A stretch of 64,000 nt of DNA from Streptomyces sp. NBC_01235. Lineage in GTDB: Bacteria > Actinomycetota > Actinomycetes > Streptomycetales > Streptomycetaceae. Position 1 is the stretch's first letter; each line of letters opens with the position of its first letter. This document shows, piece by piece, positions 31,447-38,600 of this stretch. A program made the position numbers and the translations under genes. The stretch lies in NCBI RefSeq assembly GCF_035989285.1, contig NZ_CP108513.1, forward strand, positions 7,874,001 through 7,938,000. The letters are read 5' to 3'. The notes under the pieces are model-generated. The model was not told the origin of the DNA. It was given only the letters and a program-made list of their open reading frames with translations, and did not search any database.

Positions 31447-32299
31447 CTTCACCGCGGAGTGCCGTACCGCGGTGGCGGCCGCCGAGGCGGCCGGGGCGCT
31501 GCTGCGGTCCCGGTTCCCCGACGGCTTCGCCGCCCGCCCCAAGGGCGAACTCGGCGATGTCGTCACCGACCTGGACCTGCTGGCCGAAGGGCTGGTGGTC
31601 GACCGGATCCGCGCGGACTTCCCGCACGACCGGATCCTGGCGGAGGAGGCGGGCGACGCGGCCGTCGGCGACGGCGGCGCCCGCACCTGGCTGGTGGACC
31701 CCCTCGACGGCAGCAACAACGTGGTGATCGGGCTGCCCGTCTACGTCGTGGGCATCGCCCTGTGCGTCGACGGGGCGCCGGTGGTCGGCGTGGTGCACGA
31801 CCCGGTGACCGGCCGGACCTGGTCGGCCCGTCACGGCGGCGGCGCACACGGCCCGTCCGGACGTCTCACCCCCGCCCCCCGGCCGCCCTCGCCGGCGGGC
31901 CCCCTGCTCGCCTGGACCCAGGGGCACTCGGTGCGCCGCGACGACCCCGCGGTCCGCGCCCTGCGGCACACCCTGGAACTGCGCTCCCGTCGACTGCTCC
32001 AGCTGTGGGCGCCCCTGCTGGCCTGGGCGATGCTGGCCCGCGGGGACATCGACGGCTTCGTCGGCTACCGCGCGGAGGCCATCGACCTGCCGGCCGGCGC
32101 CCTGCTGGCCCGCGAGGCCGGAGTGGTCCTGCGCCACCTCGACGGCCGCGACTTCACCGGAGGCTTCACCGGCCCGGACACCGAACGCTCCTTCGTCGCG
32201 GGCCGCCCCGAGGTGCTGCCGGCCTTGCTGGACCTGGTGGCCGAGTCGGCCACCGGCGGTGACGCGAAGCCCAGACACCCGGAGACGGCCCCATCGTGA
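31394..32299 (+). CDS. Inositol monophosphatase family protein
   Basis: This 301-residue protein has the metal-dependent sugar phosphatase fold. Metal and substrate motifs are present: DVVTDLDLLAE, ILAEEAGD (Glu pair), WLVDPLDGSNNVVIGLP (the D-P-L-D-G-[TS] box) and a C-terminal YRAEAIDLPAGALLAREAGV. Members hydrolyse inositol phosphate, fructose-1,6-bisphosphate or PAP-type substrates; which one is not clear. ATG 31394 is set by AGGAGG. It overlaps the cupin-like gene and is the last gene before the IS element. Confidence 0.85.
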   Translation: MSPNVPDFPNAPSNPLPDFTAECRTAVAAAEAAGALLRSRFPDGFAARPKGELGDVVTDLDLLAEGLVVDRIRADFPHDRILAEEAGDAAVGDGGARTWLVDPLDGSNNVVIGLPVYVVGIALCVDGAPVVGVVHDPVTGRTWSARHGGGAHGPSGRLTPAPRPPSPAGPLLAWTQGHSVRRDDPAVRALRHTLELRSRRLLQLWAPLLAWAMLARGDIDGFVGYRAEAIDLPAGALLAREAGVVLRHLDGRDFTGGFTGPDTERSFVAGRPEVLPALLDLVAESATGGDAKPRHPETAPS

Positions 32300-32383
32300 G
32301 GTGCTGCCGGGCTTCGAGGTGCTACCGGGATTCATTCGCAGTGCATCGGGCTTCAGCCCGGTGGTGAAGCGAATCTGATGGTT

Positions 32384-32481
32384 GCGACGCGGAGCGTCGC
32401 GGATTCTTGTCCGGCGGAGCCGGATGGTGTGTCCACTACTCGTGGCGCGGAGCGCCGCGATGGCTGGTCCCGGCGGAGCCG
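32384..32481. repeat. Four GGA-loop mini-hairpins in the left end of the IS
   Basis: The stems GCGACGC/GCGTCGC (32384-32400), TCCGGC/GCCGGA (32410-32424), GGCGC/GCGCC (32444-32456) and CGGC/GCCG (32471-32481) all close the same triloop GGA. They lie downstream of tnpA on its coding strand. Confidence 0.7.
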
Positions 32482-32489
32482 TGCGGTGC

Positions 32490-32935
32490 TCACACCGGCC
32501 GGTTCTGCTGCTCGATGTACTGCCTGACCACGGAGAGCGGGGCGCCGCCGACGGTCCCGGCGAAGTAGGACCCGGACCAGAGCTTGTTGGCCCGCCAGTA
32601 GTGCCGTACCAGGTCGGGGAACTCTCCCCCAGCCTTCGGCCGGGAGGTGCCCCCAGGCGCAGACGGCGGGATGAGACGCCCTTGAGGGAGTTGACGAGCT
32701 TGGTGACGGCGACCTTGGGCGGGAAGTTCACCAGAAGGTGGACGTGGTTGTCCTCGCCGTTGAACTCCACCAGCTCGCACTCGAAGTCCGTGCACACCGA
32801 CCGCATGATCTCCTCCATCCGCGTCAGATGGGCATCGGTGAACACCTTGTGCCGGAACTTGGTCACGAAAACCAAGTGGACATGCATCACGAAAGCACAG
32901 TGCCGGCCAGTTCTGATCTTCTGAATCTCGCCCAT
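32490..32935 (-). pseudogene. IS200/IS605 Y1 transposase TnpA, frameshifted by a palindromic repeat
   Basis: On the minus strand from ATG 32935 the protein reads MGEIQKIRTGRHCAFVMHVH, with the HUH motif in DNHVHLLVNFPP, up to KGVSSRRLR. A ~32-nt repeat (copy C, 32623-32656) then shifts the frame, after which EFPDLVRHYWRANKLWSGSY and the tyrosine nucleophile in VVRQYIEQQNRPV follow in another frame to TGA 32490. Removing 32 nt would restore about 137 residues, the normal length. The element is therefore probably not self-mobile. Confidence 0.85.
32623..32656 (-). repeat. Palindromic repeat copy C, inside tnpA
   Basis: On the minus strand it begins CTGGGGGCACCTCCC, then GGCCGAAGG and ends CTGGGGGAGA. 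It matches copies A and D position for position in its G/C tracts and causes the tnpA frameshift. Confidence 0.75.
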
Positions 32936-32960
32936 AACCCAAGTATTTAGTGTGACCGTC

Positions 32961-34211
32961 ATGCAACTCCGGTACGGCTTCCGCCTGTACCCGGACACCG
33001 GCCAACGCACCGCGCTGGCCAAGGCGTTCGGGTGCGCCCGCGTCGTGTTCAACGACGCGGTCCGCGCCCGGGAGGACGCCCGCAAAGCGGGCGCAGCGTT
33101 CCCGACGGCCGGCGAGCTGTCCAAAAGGCTGATCACCGCCGCGAAGCAGACCCCTTCACGGGCCTGGCTGGGCGAGGTCTCCTCGGTGGTGCTCCAGCAG
33201 TCCCTGCGCGACGCCGAGGCCGCCAACAAGAACTTCTTCGCCTCCCTCAAGGGCGAGCGCAAGGGTGCGAAGACCGGTGCGCCCCGGTTCAAGTCCCGCA
33301 AGGACAAACGGCAGTCAATCCGCTTCACCGCCAATGCCCGCTGGTCGGTCACCGATTCCGGGAGGCTGAACCTTCCCAAGGTCGGCGCGGTAAAGGTGAA
33401 GTGGTCACGCACCCTGCCCGCACAGCCCTCCTCGGTCACCGTGATCAAGGACGCGGCCGGACGGTACTTCGCCTCCTTCGTCATCGAGACCGACCCGGCC
33501 GCCGATGCCACCCGCATGCCCGACACTGGCCAGACCGTCGGCATCGACCTGGGGCTCACCCTCCCCCAGACTCCGTCCGGGGGGACCCCCATCGCGGTCC
33601 TCTCCGACGGCACGAAGATCGACTCCCCGCGGTTCCTGCGCCGCGCGGAGAAGAAGCTGAAGAAGGCCCAGCGGGAGCTGTCCCGCAAACAGAAGGGCAG
33701 CAAGAATCGCGAGAAGGCGCGCCTGAAGGTCGCCCGCGCCCACGCGACGGTGACCGACGCGCGCCGGGAGTTCCACCACCAGCTCTCCACGAAGCTGATC
33801 CGCGAGAACCAAGCGATCGGTGTGGAGGACCTGGCGGTCAAGGGACTGGCGCGCACCAGGCTGGCCAAGAGTGTGCATGACGCGGGCTGGGCGCAGTTCG
33901 TGCACATGCTGGAGTACAAGGCGGTGAGATACGGGCGGACCCTGGTGAAGATCGACCGGTTCACACCGACCAGCCAGGTCTGCTCCGCGTGCGGGTTCAA
34001 GGACGGTCCCAAGCCCCTGCACATCCGGACCTGGACCTGTGCAGCCTGCGGTGTGGTCCATGACCGGGACCACAACGCCGCGAAGAACGTGAAAACGGCC
34101 GCCGGACTGGCGGTCGCCGCCTGTGGAGCGCAGGTCAGACCAGGACTCGTCCTGGCACAGCGCGACGAAGCAGGAAGCCACGGATTCTCTCCCGAACCCC
34201 GTGCCGCGTAG
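32961..34211 (+). CDS. tnpB: IS200/IS605 TnpB, RNA-guided nuclease
   Basis: This 416-residue protein is the RuvC-type endonuclease ancestral to Cas12. The RuvC residues are intact: D196 in GIDLGLT, E289 in GVEDLAVKG and D370 in HDRDHNAAKN; a zinc finger uses CSACG and CAACG. Directly after D196-LGLT the sequence LPQTPSGGTPI is encoded by palindromic repeat copy D and is an in-frame insertion where homologues continue with a short AVLSDG-type strand. The guide RNA would overlap the 3' end and the right hairpin. ATG 32961 is preferred over GTG 32952. Confidence 0.9.
   Translation: MQLRYGFRLYPDTGQRTALAKAFGCARVVFNDAVRAREDARKAGAAFPTAGELSKRLITAAKQTPSRAWLGEVSSVVLQQSLRDAEAANKNFFASLKGERKGAKTGAPRFKSRKDKRQSIRFTANARWSVTDSGRLNLPKVGAVKVKWSRTLPAQPSSVTVIKDAAGRYFASFVIETDPAADATRMPDTGQTVGIDLGLTLPQTPSGGTPIAVLSDGTKIDSPRFLRRAEKKLKKAQRELSRKQKGSKNREKARLKVARAHATVTDARREFHHQLSTKLIRENQAIGVEDLAVKGLARTRLAKSVHDAGWAQFVHMLEYKAVRYGRTLVKIDRFTPTSQVCSACGFKDGPKPLHIRTWTCAACGVVHDRDHNAAKNVKTAAGLAVAACGAQVRPGLVLAQRDEAGSHGFSPEPRAA
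33561..33592 (-). repeat. Palindromic repeat copy D, inside tnpB
   Basis: On the minus strand it begins ATGGGGGTCCCCCCGG and ends CTGGGGGAGGG. It lies next to the first RuvC aspartate codon and keeps the frame open. Confidence 0.75.
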
Positions 34212-34267
34212 CGGCACAGCAACGGACGAGAAGGCCAGAATCCTCGGGCTTCAGCCCGAGGAGCAAG

Positions 34268-35575
34268 TCAACGGGTCAGCGCCAGCGCCCCCACCGACGC
34301 CGCCACCGCCGTGACCGCCAGGACCGCGCCCGTTCCCATCAGCCGGGTGACGGGCACCCGTACGCCGTACGCGAGGCAGCGCTCGTACCACAGGAGGGTC
34401 GCCAGGGAGGCCCACGGGGTGATCACCGGGCCCGCGTTGGTGCCCACCAGCAGAGCGAGGAGCTGGTCGTGGTTGCCCACCGGGACGGCCGCCTCGCCGG
34501 CCAGGTAGACGGGCAGGTTGTTCAGGACGTTCGACAGGCCGCCGCCGACCGCCGCCGCGCGGAACTGGCCCAGGACGCCGCCGTCCTGGCCGACCGCGGC
34601 GGCCAGCAGGTCGTGCAGGCCGTGCGCGTTGACCGTCTCCACCACCAGGAACATCCCCGGCACCATCACCAGCAGCCGCCACGGGACGAGGGACCAGCGC
34701 AGCGCCGACCGGCCGCGCAGCGCGAAGGCGGCGACGGCGACCGCCGCCGCCGTCGCGGACGCGATCCACAGCTCCACGTCGGCGACCAGGATCGCCAGCA
34801 GGAACCCGCCGCAGGCGAGGGCGCAGGCACGGAAGAGGACGGGGTCGGCGGGGCGGTGCACCGGAGGCGGGACATAGCGATCGGCGCGCGCCCCCCGTAC
34901 GTCCTGCACCCGTACGTCCTGTACCCGGACGTCCTTCACCCCGACGTCCTCGACGCGCGCCGCCCCCGGTCCGGCGCGCGGCACGTCGGCCGGTTCGGCG
35001 CCGCCCCGGCGGCCCCGGCGCCAGAAGAACCCCCACAGACAGGCCATCGTCACGGCGATCGCCGCCAGTTGGGGCGCCCACATGCGTTCCGCCAGCCCCA
35101 GCGGGGACAGCGCGACGCGGTCCGCGGCCAGCAGGTTCGTCAGGTTGGAGACCGGCAGGAGCAGGCTCGCGGTGTTGGCCAGCCACACGGTCGTCATCGC
35201 CAGCGGGACCACCGCGATGCCGACCCTGGTGGCCAGCGCCAGCATCACGGGGGTCAGGAGCACGGCCGTGGTGTCGAGGTTCAGGGAGATCGTCGTGACG
35301 GACGCGAAGGCCACGCACAGCAGGAACAGCAGCGGGTAGCTGCCCCGGCCCGCCCGTGCCACGCGAGCCGCCACCACATCGAACACCTCGGCCCTGCTGG
35401 TCAGTTCGGCCAGCACGATCACCGTGCCGAGGAACGCCAGCAGCGGAGCGATCCGGCTCATCGCGTCGCCCGCGTCAGCGGGAGGCAGCAGCCCCGAGGC
35501 AACGCACACCAGTCCGGTCGCGAGCAGGCCGATCGCCACCCGGTCCAGCACATGCAGACGTCGGAAGACAGACAC
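34268..35575 (-). CDS. ArsB/NhaD-type ion transporter permease
   Basis: This 435-residue membrane protein has about eleven hydrophobic segments in two halves separated by a ~65-residue soluble loop containing repeats of VKDVRVQDVRVQDVRG. Motifs such as NLDTTAVLLTPVML (first half) and NVLNNLPVYLAG plus GTNAGPVITPWASLATLLWY (second half) are those of the ion transporter superfamily (ArsB, NhaD, SLC13-like). The substrate (arsenite, Na+/H+ or other anion) is undecided; no ars genes are nearby. GTG 35575 is chosen because upstream codons are poor, although no clear ribosome site precedes it. The IS right end touches its stop codon. Confidence 0.82.
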   Translation of the reverse strand: MSVFRRLHVLDRVAIGLLATGLVCVASGLLPPADAGDAMSRIAPLLAFLGTVIVLAELTSRAEVFDVVAARVARAGRGSYPLLFLLCVAFASVTTISLNLDTTAVLLTPVMLALATRVGIAVVPLAMTTVWLANTASLLLPVSNLTNLLAADRVALSPLGLAERMWAPQLAAIAVTMACLWGFFWRRGRRGGAEPADVPRAGPGAARVEDVGVKDVRVQDVRVQDVRGARADRYVPPPVHRPADPVLFRACALACGGFLLAILVADVELWIASATAAAVAVAAFALRGRSALRWSLVPWRLLVMVPGMFLVVETVNAHGLHDLLAAAVGQDGGVLGQFRAAAVGGGLSNVLNNLPVYLAGEAAVPVGNHDQLLALLVGTNAGPVITPWASLATLLWYERCLAYGVRVPVTRLMGTGAVLAVTAVAASVGALALTR

Positions 35576-35682
35576 GGGGGAAGGGTCGCACAAGTGTGCT
35601 CCCCTGTGACCGGGGGGTTGGCGTGAAACCAGTCCAAAACGACGCTCGTCCATTGCATCATGAATATATGGGGGACCGTCAG

Positions 35683-38600
35683 ATGACCGGTGACACCGGG
35701 CCGTTGGACTTCTTCGTCAGTTACTCGCCGGCCGACGAACGCTGGGCGTCCTGGATCGCCTGGACGCTGGAGGAAGCCGGCTACCGAACCGTGCTCCAGG
35801 CCTGGGACTTCGTGCCCGGCACCAACTTCGTGGACTTCATGGACCGGGGGGTGAGCGAGTCCGCGGCCGTCATCGCCGTGCTGTCACGCAACTACGAGCG
35901 TTCCCGGTACGGCCGGATGGAGTGGCAGGCCGCGCTGCGCGCCGACCCGGACGCGCCCGAGCGCCGGCTGCTGACGGTCCGGGTCGAGGACATCCCGGTC
36001 GAGGGGCTGCTCGCCACCATCACCTACGTCGACCTGGTGCCCGTCACCGATCCGTCCGCCGCCCGTGACCTGCTCCTCACCCGCGTCCGGCAGGCCCTCG
36101 ACGGGCGGGCCCGGCCCAGCCTGCGGCCCGAGTACCCGGGCGACGGCTCGCCGTTCCCGCCCGCCCCCGCCGTGCCGGTCGCGCCCGCCTCCGGACGGCC
36201 GCTCGGGCGGCCCGGCTGGGCCGGGCGCCGCAGGCCCGCCGCGCCGCCGGCCTACCCTCGCCTCTCCGGGGACGCGGCGACGCGCGAGGCGGTCACCGTG
36301 CTGCACCTGGCCGGTCCCGCGTTCGGGCGGGGGCAGGATCCGGCCGAGTTGCAGGCGGCGATCTGGGGCGATCTCGTCGAGCTCACCGACGCCGGGGCGC
36401 CCTCGCCCGACCTGCTGGTCGTCACCGGCGACCTCACCGCCTCCGGCAGCCCCCGCGAGTTCGACCAGGCGCTCGCCTTCCTCACCGGACTGCGTGCGCT
36501 GCTCGGCCTCGAACCGCACCGGGTCGCCCTCGTCCCCGGCGGCCACGACGTCAACCAGGCCGCCTGCCGGGCCTACTTCAGCACCTGCGAGGCCGACGAG
36601 ATGCCGCCCCGGGCGCCGTACTGGCCCAAGTGGCGGCACTTCGCCCGGCTCTTCCAGGAGCTCTACCAGGGGCTCGACGCCGTCTTCGACAGCGACCAGC
36701 CGTGGACCCTGTTCCCCGTGCCCGAACTGCACACCGTCGTCGCCGGGCTCAACTCCTCCATGGCCTACAGCCATCGGCTCGACGACCGGTACGGCTTCGT
36801 CGGACCCGAGCAGGCCGCCTGGTTCGCGCAGGCCCTCAGACCGTACGAGGAGGAGGGGTGGCTGCGGATCGGCGCGCTGCGGCACGCCCCCGGGACCGCC
36901 CGCGCCGGGGTGCCGCGCGGCGCAGGCCCGGACGGCTCGGGGCCGCTGCGCGACACCGACGTGCTGGCCCGGCTCACCGCGCCCAGGCTGCACCTGCTGC
37001 TGCACGGCCCGTCCGGCCCCGGCGCGCACGCCGTCCTGCCCACCGCCTCCGGCGAGCTGCCGCTGCTCGGCGCCGCCGGACCCGCCCGGCACCAGCTGCT
37101 GCGCATCGGCCGCGACGGACTCGCCGCCTGGCCGGGCCCCGGCGATCCGCGCCGCAGCGCGGTCGAGTGGCGCCGTGCGCACCGCGCGTTCGGCCCCGAG
37201 GACCCGGTTCCCGCCCGCCCGGATCAGATCACCACCCCCGAACCCGAGCCGCGTGCCGTGCAGTCCCCGGCCGAGATACTGCTGGCCCGCGTCGCGGAGG
37301 TCTGCCGGACCCGGCACGAGGGCGCGCAGATCCGCCCGGTGGCCGGAGCGGTCCCCCAGCTGCTGGTCACCTGGACCCAGTCGGGCTTCGTACGACAGCA
37401 GCGGGTCGCCGTGCACACCGGCACCCCCACCGACCAGGACGTCGAACGGGTGGTCGCCCTCGTGCACGCGGCCGACTCCGAGACCGAGGCCGAACTCGTC
37501 CACGACGGCCCGCCGCCCGCTCGTGAGCTGCGCGACCAGGCCCGCCGCAGAGGCGTCCGGGTGCGCAGCTTCACCGAGTTCCAGGGACTGCTCGACCTGC
37601 GGGCCTACGTCGGCGCCCAGAGCGAACGGCTGCGCACCGACCCCCGCTACCCCCCGGGCATGTACCTGCCCCAGCGCTACCGCGAGATCGAGCGCCTCGA
37701 CGCCGAGGACCGCGACGGCCTGGTCGACGACATGCTCCGCCTCCTCGACTCCGACCAGGGTCGCTTCCTGCTCCTGCTCGGCGACTTCGGCCACGGCAAG
37801 ACGTTCGCGCTGCGCGAGCTGGCCCGCCGCATCCCCGCGGAACTCCCGCACCTGGTCCCGCTGTTGGTGGAACTGAACACGCTGGACCGGGCCTACTCCT
37901 TCGAGGGCCTGGTCGCCGCGCACCTCGCCGCGCACGGCGTCGACAACATCGACCTGCGCGCCTTCCGCTACATGCTCCAGCAGGGCCGGATCGTGCTCCT
38001 CTTCGACGGCTTCGACGAACTCGTCACCCGGGTGACGTACGACCGCGCCGCCGAACGCCTCCAGGTGCTGCTGGACTCCGCCGTCGACAGCGCCAAGATC
38101 GTCGTCAGCAGCCGCACCCAGCACTTCCGCTCCCAGGGCCAGGTGCTGACCGCGCTCGGCGAACGCGTCGGCCTGCTCCCGCACCGCCGCGTCCTCGCGG
38201 TCCAGGAGTTCACCCCGCAGCAGATCCGCGCCTACCTGGTCAACCGCTACGACGGCGACGAACGCGCCGCCGACCGCCGGGTGCGCCTGCTCGACGCCAT
38301 CCCCGACCTGCTCGCCCTGTGCCGCAACCCCCGCCTGCTGGGCTTCGTCGCCGACCTCGACGACGACCACCTGCGGGCCGTCGCCGGGGCGGGCCGCGCG
38401 CTCAGCCCCGCCGCCCTCTACCAGGAGGTGCTCAGCGCCTGGCTGCGCTTCGAGCAGCAGCGCGCCGGCGGCGGCCCCGGCCGCGCCCCCGGGCTCAGCC
38501 TGGACCAGTTGTGGCACGCGGTCACCGCGCTCGCCCTGCGGCTGTGGCAGAGCGGCCAGGACTCGCTGCGCCTCGACGAGCTGACGGACGTCGCCGAGAC

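Larger units (their letters stand above)
32334..34265. mobile_element. IS200/IS605-type insertion sequence with divergent tnpA and tnpB
   Basis: Both ends carry a hairpin with the core CGGGC-TTCA-GCCCG: left at 32347-32360 (within an ATTCGC/GCGAAT stem 32334-32374) and right CCTCGGGC-TTCA-GCCCGAGG at 34242-34261. Between them lie a minus-strand Y1 transposase (broken) and a plus-strand TnpB. Subterminal hairpins and no terminal inverted repeats fit single-strand transposition by this family. The exact ends are approximate. The right end abuts the stop codon of the permease gene at 34268. Confidence 0.8.

Noticed and set aside
31382..34222. 946-codon minus-strand frame through the IS element
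   Set aside because: Only its middle part (TnpA) is real; the rest is antisense to tnpB and the inositol phosphatase gene.
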